DNA of 64,000 nt, from positions 1 to 64,000 of the forward strand of contig JBGTCV010000055.1 in NCBI GenBank assembly GCA_041748655.1, given 5' to 3'. A model generated the notes under the pieces. The model saw only the letters and a list, made by a program, of their open reading frames with translations, made no database searches and was not told the DNA's origin. Shown piece by piece: positions 23,807 to 32,650 of this stretch (its first letter is position 1; every line of letters begins with the position of its first letter). The position numbers and the translations under genes were made by a program. Origin of the DNA: Leptofilum sp041748655. GTDB taxonomy: Bacteria > Chloroflexota > Anaerolineae > Promineifilales > Promineifilaceae.

Positions 23807-25783
23807 CTAAAAATCATCGATGTCGTACTCTTCCCATTCGGGACGATGGCGGCTGCCTTTACGCTTCCGCTTAACCACAACCTCGCCAGATTTCTCATCC
23901 AGCACCAGCTGCTTGCCTTTGCGACCACGCCGCCGCTCTTCCTCTGGGTCTACTTCTGGCGTCGTGGTGGGACGAGCAACAACCACAGCTGGTTTTTTAG
24001 GTTCTGGCTGCTTTTTAGGCTCTTTCACTGCCGGTCCCTCAATGAGTGATTGAGACAAATCGTCAATGACAGGGGTCGGTTCCGCTTCTGGTTCAGGTTC
24101 GGCAACGGCCGTTTCCAGCGCTTCTTCCGCTTCGGCTTCGACCACAGCTTCAAGCTCGGCTTCTGCTTCAGGTTCTACCACTGCTTCAACCTCAGCAACC
24201 TCAGCTTCAACCTCTGTTTCGGCTTCTGCCACTTCAGCCACAGCTTCGCCTTCTGCCTCAGCCACAACTTCCGGTTCTGTCACCTCATCCCAGCCATCGA
24301 AGTTGTTCAGATGTTCCTGCACAACCTCCAGCGCTTTATCGCCCAGCCCCTTGATATTGAGGAAAACATCCTCACCTAACGAGAGGGTCATCATGAGAGC
24401 GCCCACCGTTTCAATTTCGGCATCCAGCAGCAGGTTGTGAACACGCCCGGGCAAATCCAGCACCTCCAAATCAAGCTGCCATGCCTGATCGGGAATTGCT
24501 TTACGCGCTTCGGTGCGTGCTTTACGTTCTGCCTCAAAGGTGGTGGCACGGGCGGCAATAATCTTGCCTTCTACGCCACCTACCAGCCGGTCCAGATTAT
24601 AATAATCTTCGGAGGTGATGGGGCGACCCGCTTCTTTCTTGGCCAACACGAGTGTAGCCGATTCGATAAGCTTTTCGTTGCCCACAATGGCCGGGTCGGC
24701 GGCTGGATGATCCAGGTTATTCAACGAATCGGCCGCAGCTTCGGTCAGGCTTTTGATGTCGATGCGCCAGCCAGTGAGCTTGGCACCCAGACGCGCATTT
24801 TGCCCTTCGCGCCCGATGGCCAGAGAGAGCTGATCATCGGGTACAATGACAACGGCCGTTTTTCCATCGGCAAAACTTTCTTCCAAAAAGACGTGGGAAA
24901 CCCGCGCCGGGCTAAGCGCCTTGGCAATAAACGTCTGCTGATTGGAATCCCACTCAATGACGTCGATCTTTTCATCATTCAGCTCGCGCACAATGCTCTG
25001 AATGCGCACGCCGCGCATACCCACACAAGCGCCAACCGGGTCTACGCCCGGCTGCAAGGCCAGCACAGCCACTTTAGAACGCTGCCCTGCTTCGCGGGCA
25101 ATGCTCTTGATTTCTACCTGACCGTTATAAATTTCCGGCACTTCCAACTCTAGCAAGCGGCGCAGCAGGTTGCGATGATTTCGGCTGACAAAGATTTGCG
25201 GACCGCGATTGGTGCGGCGCACTTCCAGCACATAGACGCGAATCTTGTCGTGTGCCCGGTATCGTTCCCCCTGAACCTGCTGGCTCTTGGGCAAAATTGC
25301 CTCGGTGCGGCCCAGGCCAATGGTGAGATGCTGACCACTGATGCTTTGCACCGTGCCGTTGACCAGCTCGCCCTCACGGCCCGAGAAATCTTCATAAAGC
25401 TGTTCCCGTTCTGCTTCGCGAACGCGCTGGAGCAGCACCTGCTTGGCCGTTTGGGCAGCAATACGCCCAAACGTGGAGGTGGTGCTGTCTACCATCACCA
25501 AATCACCATACTCGGCATCCGGGTAGCCTTCCCGTTGGGCCTGTTCCAGCAGCACTTCGGTACGATTGTCGAAAATCGAATCCACTACCTCTTTTTCGGT
25601 ATAGATGGTGGGCTCGCCCGTGCGGGGGTCGATATCAACCGTCACCTTTTGCTGGGCGCTGATGTTGATATCGCGCCGGTAAGCGGAAACCAGGGCCGTT
25701 TTAAGCGCCTCGAAGACTTCCTCTTTAGGCAGGCCGCGCTGTTCACAAATTTCATTGAAGGCTAATATAAATTCGCTTTTCAT
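23807..25783 (-). CDS. nusA: transcription elongation factor NusA with acidic C-terminal extension
   Basis: NusA controls pausing, termination and antitermination. N-terminal RNA-polymerase-binding domain (FNEICEQRGLPKEEVFEALKTALVSAYRR), S1 domain (about 130-200), KH1 with EVPEIYNGQVEIKSIAREAGQRSKVAV, and KH2 with DQLSLAIGREGQNARLGAKLTGW. A helical region follows to about residue 500. Residues 500-590 are an A/E/V-rich low-complexity tail, and the end is very basic (RRGRKGKQ...KRKRKGSRHRPE). The 658-residue length is large because of that tail. rimP, which usually precedes nusA, is not present; the DnaQ-like gene is divergent. Confidence 0.94.
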   Translation of the reverse strand: MKSEFILAFNEICEQRGLPKEEVFEALKTALVSAYRRDINISAQQKVTVDIDPRTGEPTIYTEKEVVDSIFDNRTEVLLEQAQREGYPDAEYGDLVMVDSTTSTFGRIAAQTAKQVLLQRVREAEREQLYEDFSGREGELVNGTVQSISGQHLTIGLGRTEAILPKSQQVQGERYRAHDKIRVYVLEVRRTNRGPQIFVSRNHRNLLRRLLELEVPEIYNGQVEIKSIAREAGQRSKVAVLALQPGVDPVGACVGMRGVRIQSIVRELNDEKIDVIEWDSNQQTFIAKALSPARVSHVFLEESFADGKTAVVIVPDDQLSLAIGREGQNARLGAKLTGWRIDIKSLTEAAADSLNNLDHPAADPAIVGNEKLIESATLVLAKKEAGRPITSEDYYNLDRLVGGVEGKIIAARATTFEAERKARTEARKAIPDQAWQLDLEVLDLPGRVHNLLLDAEIETVGALMMTLSLGEDVFLNIKGLGDKALEVVQEHLNNFDGWDEVTEPEVVAEAEGEAVAEVAEAETEVEAEVAEVEAVVEPEAEAELEAVVEAEAEEALETAVAEPEPEAEPTPVIDDLSQSLIEGPAVKEPKKQPEPKKPAVVVARPTTTPEVDPEEERRRGRKGKQLVLDEKSGEVVVKRKRKGSRHRPEWEEYDIDDF

Positions 25784-26044
25784 AGAGCAAATACCTTGTT
25801 TTCAAATAATCTATTTCTTGAGGCCATGCCACATTATATGGTACGAAACAGCCTCTTAACTTTAATCTGCTGATAGAGCCAAGAAACAAAAAAAGTGGGG
25901 GCTGCCCACTTTCCGCGTTGCACTCGTCAAATGTGTGGGCAGTATAACATGGGTTTAGCCAGTTGGCAAAATTTCTCATATGAAGAAAATGGGCAAAATA
26001 TGTGGGGTTTCGCCACGAGCAGCGGAGTTGTTTACAATTGGGTC
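25784..26044. promoter_or_regulatory. divergent promoter region of nusA and the DnaQ-WYL gene
   Basis: 261 bases, AT-rich. A TACAAT box at 26033-26038 ends six bases before the ATG at 26045 and would give a leaderless transcript. On the minus side there is no ribosome site in front of nusA; an AAGGTATTTGCTCT leader precedes its ATG. No RNA element is recognisable. Confidence 0.5.
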
Positions 26045-26887
26045 ATGGTGTTGAATTGGTTGGAGCAACGGCCGTCTGACGTGCCGCTGGTAATACTGGA
26101 TACGGAAACCACCGGACTGTACCCTGGTCTGGGTCATCGCGTGGTGGAAATTGGGGCTATTCGCCTGGAAAATTGGCGCGAGGTGGGGCAAATGAGCGCT
26201 CTGCTGCAACCAGAGCGCAAGATGGACCCCAAAGCCAGCAGTGTCAACGGCATTAGCGATGACGATTTGCTGGGAAGGCCCACCTTTAGCCAGGTGGCCA
26301 ACGAACTACTGGCGCTGCTGGATGGGGCGGTGCTGGTGGCCCACAATGCAGAATTCGACGCTGGTTTTCTGGGGCAGGAGCTGCTCATTCACGGTTTAAA
26401 AACCAGCGGCGTACCGGAAACCCTGCCCAATCCGTGGCTGTGTACCTTGCAGCTGGCACGGCGGCATTTTCATTTTGGGCGGAACAACCTGAGCCACATT
26501 GCGGCACATTTAGGAGTACGCATGGGACGGGCGCATCGGGCGCTGAGCGATGTGTATATGACGGCCGAAATTCTCAAGCGGATGGTGCGCACGCTGGAAC
26601 AGCGTCGGCTGGAAACGGTGGATGATTTGCTTCATGCCCAGGGTGCGCCTATTTTTGCGCCGTCACTTATCAATGTGGTTTTACCGGAAATGGTGTCGGC
26701 GGCTTTGGCAAACGGCCGTAATTTACGCATTCTCTACCTGGGCCAAAGTGGGGAATCTAGCCGTGAGATCACGCCGCTTTTCCCCAGCCGGCATCGTAAT
26801 GTTGCCTACCTGATTGCATACTGCCATCGGGCCAAAGATCAGCGCACTTTTCGGCTGGATCGCATTTTTAGTGCGGAACTGCTCTAA
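26045..26887 (+). CDS. DnaQ-like DEDDh exonuclease with WYL-like C-terminal domain
   Basis: A 280-residue protein (start chosen at ATG 26045, six bases after a TACAAT box; longer starts exist upstream). Exonuclease motif I is LVILDTETTGLYPG (Asp and Glu), motif II is LVAHNAEFDAGFL, and motif III is AHRALSDVYM, with the DEDDh histidine. This is the proofreading-exonuclease fold of DNA polymerase III epsilon. From about residue 215 a WYL-like domain follows: NGRNLRILYLGQSGESSREITPL, then AYLIAYCHRAKDQRTFRLDRI. WYL domains sense ligands or nucleic acids in many regulators. The combination is unusual and its role unknown. Confidence 0.82.
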   Translation: MVLNWLEQRPSDVPLVILDTETTGLYPGLGHRVVEIGAIRLENWREVGQMSALLQPERKMDPKASSVNGISDDDLLGRPTFSQVANELLALLDGAVLVAHNAEFDAGFLGQELLIHGLKTSGVPETLPNPWLCTLQLARRHFHFGRNNLSHIAAHLGVRMGRAHRALSDVYMTAEILKRMVRTLEQRRLETVDDLLHAQGAPIFAPSLINVVLPEMVSAALANGRNLRILYLGQSGESSREITPLFPSRHRNVAYLIAYCHRAKDQRTFRLDRIFSAELL

Positions 26888-26932
26888 ATGCAGGTTTTTT
26901 CTTCATTCAACAGCGCAACAGGAACATCGTTC

Positions 26933-28192
26933 ATGTCTAAATTGTCTAACATCTCTTTGACCCGCTCGCGGAACGGCCGTATGTTCCTGTTTGGCTTTCT
27001 CTACTTTACGCAGGGAGCCATTGCTGCTTATGTGCTGGTATTCAACAACCTGTATTTGCGGGCTTTTGGGGCGGCGGCGTGGCAGCTTTCCCTGCTCAAC
27101 GGCTTGTTGATCATTCCTTTTATACTCAAAATTGGCATTGGCATGTTGAGTGACAAGGTAAAGTTACAGCTGCCCTTTTTTGGGTCGGGGCATAGACGGC
27201 CGTATATCAGCCTGGGCCTCTTGTTGATTTCCGTAGCGGGCATTGCGGCGGCGTTTGTGCCGCCGGTAGAGATGTATCCGCTGTTTGTGATGACGGCGCT
27301 GTTTATTGCCCTGGGGCTGGCCCTGTATGACACGGTGGCAGACGGGTACGCCATCGACGTGACGCCAGCGGAGGAGCAGGGGCAAATTCAGGGGGTGATG
27401 GTGGTAGGGCGGGCGCTGGGGCTGGTGACGTTGGCTTCGATTTACGGCCGTATCATCGAGCTGCTCGGCTGGCCAGTCATCTTTGTGGCCGTGGCCTTGC
27501 TCACGCTCACCCCACAACTGCTGCTCCGCTTTACCCACGAAGCAGAAGATCGTGCCCAGACACAGACGTTTAGCTGGGAAGCGCTGCGCAGGCTGTGGCG
27601 GCCCGATATTTTTCGCTTTAGCCTGTACGCGATTGTCTACTCCGTGGCCGTTTACGGGGCAAATGCCATTGTGGCCCTGTTTGCCAATGAAGGGCTGGGG
27701 CAGTCGTTGGTGCAGGTGGGGGATGTGGCCGCGCTGGGCGGGGTAGGGATGGTGATTGGCGGTGTTTCAGCCACTGCCGTCATCCGTCGTCCCACCGTTT
27801 CAATCTGGCAGCAGGGGATGTGGACGGCCGTTGGCGTGTTTATCATATTGCTGCTGATGGCGATGGTGGCCAATGAAGGCAACATCATGCTGATGTTTGT
27901 GCTGTGGGGCATTTGCCTGTCGGCATCGGAGCTAATTTACATCACGCTGGCGATGGCCAAGGCAGACCGGCGCATGGGAGCGGGGCAGTTTGCCATCTTC
28001 ATGGCAATCTCTAACGTGGGTGTTGGCTTGGGCCAATCTACCTCTACCAGCCTGATCGATACGATAGATTTTCGCTGGATTTTTGTGGGGCTGGCGATCT
28101 TTAGCCTGCTCTCGTTCCCGCTGCTGGTGGCTATGCGGCAAGATGATAAACGAAATCCGAATCCGCTGCTAACGGCCGTTTCCGGGAGTTAG
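26933..28192 (+). CDS. MFS transporter (folate/BCD-like branch)
   Basis: A 419-residue membrane protein with about twelve hydrophobic segments. Characteristic parts: FLYFTQGAIAAYVLVFNNLYLRAFG at the N-terminus, GIGMLSDKVKL in loop 2-3, GHRRPYISLGLL, and ALYDTVADGYAIDVTPAEEQGQIQG, a pattern shared with the MFS branch containing bacteriochlorophyll-delivery and folate/biopterin transporters. The substrate cannot be assigned. I place the start at MSKLSNISL (26933), with AGGA upstream; an ATG at 26888 directly abutting the previous stop is possible. It is likely co-transcribed with the DnaQ-WYL gene. Confidence 0.83.
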   Translation: MSKLSNISLTRSRNGRMFLFGFLYFTQGAIAAYVLVFNNLYLRAFGAAAWQLSLLNGLLIIPFILKIGIGMLSDKVKLQLPFFGSGHRRPYISLGLLLISVAGIAAAFVPPVEMYPLFVMTALFIALGLALYDTVADGYAIDVTPAEEQGQIQGVMVVGRALGLVTLASIYGRIIELLGWPVIFVAVALLTLTPQLLLRFTHEAEDRAQTQTFSWEALRRLWRPDIFRFSLYAIVYSVAVYGANAIVALFANEGLGQSLVQVGDVAALGGVGMVIGGVSATAVIRRPTVSIWQQGMWTAVGVFIILLLMAMVANEGNIMLMFVLWGICLSASELIYITLAMAKADRRMGAGQFAIFMAISNVGVGLGQSTSTSLIDTIDFRWIFVGLAIFSLLSFPLLVAMRQDDKRNPNPLLTAVSGS

Positions 28193-28240
28193 TACATTAT
28201 CAGTCAGTATCTTACCAGTCAGATTCTGGCACAAAGAGCA

Positions 28241-28330
28241 AGAATTTTTAACGCAAAGATGCAAAGTGGAAAAGGGGCAAAAGTTCTTTATTTCCCTTTG
28301 CTTCTTTGCGCCTTTGCGTCAAAAGATTTT
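28241..28330. repeat. hairpin repeat of the ACGCAAAG family
   Basis: AACGCAAAGATGCAAAG and GGAAAAGGGGCAAAAG on the left; CTTTGCTTCTTTGCG and CCTTTGCGT on the right. It lies between the convergent MFS and HAD genes and could also terminate transcription. Confidence 0.8.
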
Positions 28331-28364
28331 CTGGCTCGTCCAGATTAGGTCAAAACAGACGGCA

Positions 28365-28413
28365 GATGGCCGTTATCTGTGCAAACCTGCGTTCATCTGT
28401 GTCCCATTTTCTC
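28365..28413. repeat. ATCTGTG repeat fragment at the end of the HAD gene
   Basis: GCAGATGGCCGTTATCTGTG and GTTCATCTGTGTCCC, units of the CAGATAAACGCAG family. It encodes the last residues of the HAD protein (NGTQMNAGLHR). Confidence 0.6.
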
Positions 28414-29065
28414 CAAAAAAGCTGTCTAAATTAGCCAGAACCTCGTGCAGGGAGCTGTAGCGGTGGTGGACGTGGCTGAAATCGGTCGTGTTGGTTTGGG
28501 CATTGGGAATGGCAATCGTCGTCATGCCCGCTGCGGCGGCTGCCTGGCTGCCGGGGCCGGAATCTTCCAGCGCCAGGCAATGTTCAGCAGCAATACCCAG
28601 CCGTTTGGCTGCCAGCAGGTAAATTTCGGGGTGAGGTTTGCCGTGGCTCACTTCGTCCCCGGCGACGATGGCGTGGCAGCGATCGTGCAGGCCGAGCTGG
28701 TGCAAAATCTCCAGAGCGTGGCTGCGCGGGCTGGAGGTGGCCACCGCCCAGGGGATCTGCCGCTGGGCAATTTCGGCGTGGAGTTCGTGCAGGCCTGGCA
28801 TGACGGGCACGCCGTTGGCCCGAATCTGGCTGTAGATGGCGGCCCGTTTCTCGATGATCACGGCCACAGGTTCCGGCAGGTTGAACAGCGCCTTGATGGT
28901 CGGTGTGCTGACATCGGCCCGCAGCCCAATAATGCGGCTGACAATTTCTGCGGTGAGCTGATGGCCATACGGCCGTAAATATTCATCCCACGCCTGCTGC
29001 GACAATGGTTCACTGTCCACCATCAACCCATCCATATCAAAAACAATTGCCTGGAGCTGGCTCAT
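28373..29065 (-). CDS. HAD family hydrolase (beta-phosphoglucomutase-like)
   Basis: A 230-residue HAD superfamily subclass I phosphatase or phosphomutase. Motif I is VFDMDGLMVDSEP with both Asp residues, motif II Ser is in AVATSSPRS, motif III Lys is in HGKPHPEIYL, and motif IV is LALEDSGPGSQAAAAAG. The cap domain spans residues 20-90. Related proteins act on sugar phosphates or related metabolites. The last 11 residues are translated repeat sequence and probably not part of the original protein. Confidence 0.9.
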   Translation of the reverse strand: MSQLQAIVFDMDGLMVDSEPLSQQAWDEYLRPYGHQLTAEIVSRIIGLRADVSTPTIKALFNLPEPVAVIIEKRAAIYSQIRANGVPVMPGLHELHAEIAQRQIPWAVATSSPRSHALEILHQLGLHDRCHAIVAGDEVSHGKPHPEIYLLAAKRLGIAAEHCLALEDSGPGSQAAAAAGMTTIAIPNAQTNTTDFSHVHHRYSSLHEVLANLDSFFGENGTQMNAGLHR

Positions 29066-29145
29066 AAAAATCCCTTTTTGTTGATATTGGTAACGACTAA
29101 CCGCGAAAGGTATCGCCGAGGCCGATTTACCCCTCGACTTTCCTC

Positions 29146-31827
29146 TTAAGCCTCGCCCAACAGCCCCCGCAGCAGGCTGGCCCGGCTAAGCAGACCCACC
29201 AAACGGCCGTTTTCATCCACCACCGGCAGCCGTTTAACGCCATGCTGCATGATTAAGCGCAGCGCCTCATCCGGCGTGGCGTTGACCAAAACGGTAAAGA
29301 CGGGCGTCGTCATGAGATCAACGGCCGTTTCCGTTGCCGCCAAAAAAGATGCAGAATCAGAAGATTGCCCCGTGACCAGATACCGCAAACGGCCCAGGAG
29401 GCCAGGGCTGGCAGCGTGCTGGCTGCGCTGCAACAAATCCCCATCGGTAATGATGCCCAACACCTGCTGATCCTCGTCCACCACGATGACCCGGCGGCGA
29501 CGATCCTGTTCTAACGCTTGCAAAACCTCTTCCAGCGTGGCCTGGGGCGACACAGTTGGCACATCCCGATACATGAGACTGGCTGCGGTGGCGCTGCTGC
29601 GATCAACAGGAACTTCGCTCGTTTGATAGGTTAATGGCTCATCCAGCGATTGATGCTGCTCGATTGCCCGCAAGAGATCGACACGGCTGATCCAGCCCAC
29701 CAAATGACCCCCGTCTACCACCGGCAGCCGCTTCAAGTTGTGCGCGATCATTTGCTGCATCGCCTGGTGCAGCGCCGCCGTCGCCGGAATGGTGACGACA
29801 GGCGCGGTCATCAGGTTTGCGCCGGTCACGGCCAGGTTGCTTATGGCCGCCAGCCGCTCTGTCCAATCCGCGCTGGAAGCGTCCAGGCGGGTACTCAGAT
29901 CTGCCCGCCGCAGCAGATCCCCGTCGGTGATGATGCCGAGAAGACGGCCGTTTTCGGCCACCACCGGCAAACTGCGATACCCTTTTTGCAGCAGCAGCGT
30001 CACAATGTCAGCGGCAGAGGCATCCGGCGAAACAGTGACAACTTCCGTCCGCATAACCTCGGCAACGGCCCGATCAAGCGGGTCTGGCGTGTGGCGGTTC
30101 ATTTCCATTTTTTCGGCAAAAGGAGCCAGCAGCAAGCTTTCCATAATGGGTTGTTCGGCCGTATCAGAAGCTGTACCGCTGCCAACGGTCGCCCCCAAAG
30201 CCGCAATCGCCTTATCGGCGCTCCAAAAGACATGCTCTGGCCCCAGCTCGGCCAGTACTCCGGCTCGTTCCAGCAGCAGCCGTACCCGGTCATCCATAGA
30301 GGTCAGCAGCACATCGCCGCCCCCTTTTTTCTGGCGGTGCAGAATCTCCCGGATCACCTCCACGCCGGTGGCGTCAATCAACGGCACCCCCCGAATCGAC
30401 AAAATCAACGCTGTGTCTGGGGTGTCGTGGCTTTCTACAAATTCCAGCAAGCGGCGGGCCGCAGCAAAAAAGAGTGGGCCACTCAGATAGTAGACGGCGA
30501 TATTCTGACCAGGATGCACAAACGGTTGCCCGGCTTCTGTCAGCCGTTCCACTTCCACTGGCTTGCGCGAAATTTGCAGCTCGCTCATCTGCGCCATAAA
30601 AATGAGCGTGCTGATGCCAAAGCCAATCAGGATCGCCTGCGTCAAATCCAGCACGACGGTGGCGACCAGGGTAAGAGCAAAGGCGATGAGGGCATGTTTC
30701 AGGCGATGATCCAGGTAAAAGCGAATGGTGTGCCATTCATTCATGCGCCACGCCGTTACCAGCAGCACGCCAGCCAACGCGGCCAGTGGCACCTGCCCGA
30801 TAATTGTGGCTAAAAGCAGCGCCGCCAGCAGCAAAATCACCCCATGCAGGATGGGAACCAGGCGGGTGACGCCATCGCTTTTGATGTTGACGCTGGTGCG
30901 AGCAATGGCGGCTGTGGCCGGCACGCCGCCAAACAGCGGAATGACGATATTACCAATGCCCTGGGCGATCAATTCCATGTTGTTGTTCAGGCGAATGCCG
31001 GTCATGTTGCCCGCCACCGCGCCGCACAGCAGGCTTTCAATGGCGCCCAGGGCGGCAATGGACATGGCGGGCACAACCAGATTGTTGAGGTCGGCCCAGG
31101 GAATCTGATCCAGCGTGAGCCGGTTTTCCAGTAAGATGGTGCGCGGAATGGAGCCAATCACCGGCACATCCCAATGGGTGATGACAACGACCAGCGTCGC
31201 CAGGATGATGCCGACGAGGGAACCGGGCAGCCGCTGCCCGAATTTGAAGCGTGGCCAGATGATCATGGTGGCAACGACCAGCAAGGCCAGCGAAATCGCC
31301 TCCAGGTTGGGCGTGATGCCGTGTTCGGTATAGTAGCTCAGCTTTTCGATGACGTTTTCGGCGGCCGGGGTTTGGATGCCCAGGAAGTTATCGAGCTGGC
31401 CCAGAGCAATAATAATGGCGATGCCGCTGGTGAAGCCGGAGATGACCGGCGCGGGGATGAGGGCGACGACGCGCCCCAGGCGAAAGATGCCGAGCAGGGT
31501 GAGCATAATGCCGGCCATTACGGCAGCCAGCCACATGCCCTGTAAGCCATAGCGGCTGACAAGAACGATGAGTACGGCCGACATCGCCCCGGTGGGGCCA
31601 GAAATTTGGTAAGGGGCGCCGCCCAGCAGACCAATCAAGATACCGGCGAGAACGGCCGTTACCAACCCCGCCGCCGCATCAGCCCCCGAAGCCACCCCAA
31701 ACGCCAACGCCAGGGGAAGCGAAACGGCCGCAACCGTAATGCCTGCCAGCACATCTTTTTGCAGTTTGTCCCGGTTGTAACCGGCAAACTCATGCCGCCA
31801 CATGCGCGGCCACTCTTGAATCATCAT
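29146..31827 (-). CDS. SulP family anion transporter with STAS and four CBS domains
   Basis: An 893-residue protein from the ATG at 31827, which has an AGAGG ribosome site. Residues about 15-430 form the SulP membrane domain (QKDVLAGITVAAVSLPLALAFG, ISGPTGAMSAVL, TGIAIIIALGQL, ATAAIARTSVNIKSDGVTR). A STAS domain follows (about 430-545, GVPLIDATGVEVIRE). Then come four CBS motifs starting near residues 591, 672, 751 and 838, each ending in a GIITDGDLL or VGWISRVDLL type strand, i.e. two Bateman modules. SulP proteins move sulfate, bicarbonate or related anions. CBS pairs bind adenine nucleotides and would make transport energy-dependent. The four-CBS tail is unusual. Confidence 0.9.
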   Translation of the reverse strand: MMIQEWPRMWRHEFAGYNRDKLQKDVLAGITVAAVSLPLALAFGVASGADAAAGLVTAVLAGILIGLLGGAPYQISGPTGAMSAVLIVLVSRYGLQGMWLAAVMAGIMLTLLGIFRLGRVVALIPAPVISGFTSGIAIIIALGQLDNFLGIQTPAAENVIEKLSYYTEHGITPNLEAISLALLVVATMIIWPRFKFGQRLPGSLVGIILATLVVVITHWDVPVIGSIPRTILLENRLTLDQIPWADLNNLVVPAMSIAALGAIESLLCGAVAGNMTGIRLNNNMELIAQGIGNIVIPLFGGVPATAAIARTSVNIKSDGVTRLVPILHGVILLLAALLLATIIGQVPLAALAGVLLVTAWRMNEWHTIRFYLDHRLKHALIAFALTLVATVVLDLTQAILIGFGISTLIFMAQMSELQISRKPVEVERLTEAGQPFVHPGQNIAVYYLSGPLFFAAARRLLEFVESHDTPDTALILSIRGVPLIDATGVEVIREILHRQKKGGGDVLLTSMDDRVRLLLERAGVLAELGPEHVFWSADKAIAALGATVGSGTASDTAEQPIMESLLLAPFAEKMEMNRHTPDPLDRAVAEVMRTEVVTVSPDASAADIVTLLLQKGYRSLPVVAENGRLLGIITDGDLLRRADLSTRLDASSADWTERLAAISNLAVTGANLMTAPVVTIPATAALHQAMQQMIAHNLKRLPVVDGGHLVGWISRVDLLRAIEQHQSLDEPLTYQTSEVPVDRSSATAASLMYRDVPTVSPQATLEEVLQALEQDRRRRVIVVDEDQQVLGIITDGDLLQRSQHAASPGLLGRLRYLVTGQSSDSASFLAATETAVDLMTTPVFTVLVNATPDEALRLIMQHGVKRLPVVDENGRLVGLLSRASLLRGLLGEA

Positions 31828-32143
31828 TTTGAACCTCTTTTTGAATGATTTTTGGCGTCCGGCACGTTGTCCAAAAAAAAGACACGCAAGAGGCATGTCG
31901 TCTCATTGTTCAAATTGGGCTTCTTGTCGGTTCGTCTGGGGGATCATTGTAAGGCCATCACCCTATCCAGGCAAGGATAAATTTAAAGAGCCGGACGGCT
32001 GCGTCCGGCTCCAGATTTAACAGCAAAAGAGTGTGTGAAAACGGCCGTTGCCGCCCCCGCCCAGCCCACCCTGATGAGCACGGCGACCAGCCGCGTGGTT
32101 GCGATTGAAATCACAGATGAGGACAAGTAAAATCGAGGCCATC
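31828..32143. other. gap upstream of the SulP gene, with a perfect hairpin
   Basis: GAGCCGGACG (31988-31997) and CGTCCGGCTC (32002-32011) form a perfect 10-base stem with a four-base loop, flanked by AT-rich bases on both sides; it could end transcripts from either strand. One ACGGCCGT is at about 32040. No gene is evident. Confidence 0.55.
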
Positions 32144-32650
32144 ATGACAAGTTCTACCCAGAAAAATTGGCTGCAAAAGATCAACACACGTATTGCCATG
32201 TCGGCCGTGGGGGCGCAGATTTCGGCGCGGACGATGCATCATCTGGATCGTTTGGCGCTGCGGCTGAGCAACGGCCGTTTCACTGCCGCCAGCCTCCTGA
32301 CCGGACTGCAAATTCTCAGCCTCACCACCACCGGAGCCAAAAGTGGCCAGCCGCGGACCGTGCCGCTGGTAGCCATTCCCCACGAAAATGATCAGCTCAT
32401 TCTAATTGCTTCCAACTGGGGCCAGGCGAAGCACCCGGCCTGGTATTACAACATTTTGGCCTGGCCCCAGGTGGTTGTGGTTAGAAACGGCCGTTCCCAA
32501 CCTCACCACGCCCACGAAACCAAAGGACCCGAACGAGACGCGTGCTGGCAAATCGCCCTGCAAACCTACCCAGGCTACGCCGCATATGAACAACGCACCT
32601 CCCGCCAGATTCCCGTCATTTTACTGACACCCTTACCCACTGTTTCCTAA
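32144..32650 (+). CDS. DUF385 / deazaflavin-dependent nitroreductase family protein
   Basis: A 168-residue protein related to the F420-dependent oxidoreductases of the DUF385 split-barrel group. Visible marks are LTTTGAKSGQPRTVPLVAIPHENDQLILIASNWGQAKHPAWYYNILAWPQV, which contains the family core (GxxSGxxRxxPL, GxxxHPAWYxNL). The C-terminal half reads CWQIALQTYPGYAAYEQRTSRQIPVILL. The cofactor would be F420 or a related flavin. The start ATG (32144) follows a GAGG site. The end overlaps the 3' end of ppdK on the other strand. Confidence 0.83.
   Translation: MTSSTQKNWLQKINTRIAMSAVGAQISARTMHHLDRLALRLSNGRFTAASLLTGLQILSLTTTGAKSGQPRTVPLVAIPHENDQLILIASNWGQAKHPAWYYNILAWPQVVVVRNGRSQPHHAHETKGPERDACWQIALQTYPGYAAYEQRTSRQIPVILLTPLPTVS

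Noticed and set aside
24066..24440. Ser/Ala-rich plus-strand ORF
   Set aside because: Antisense of the acidic low-complexity tail of nusA.
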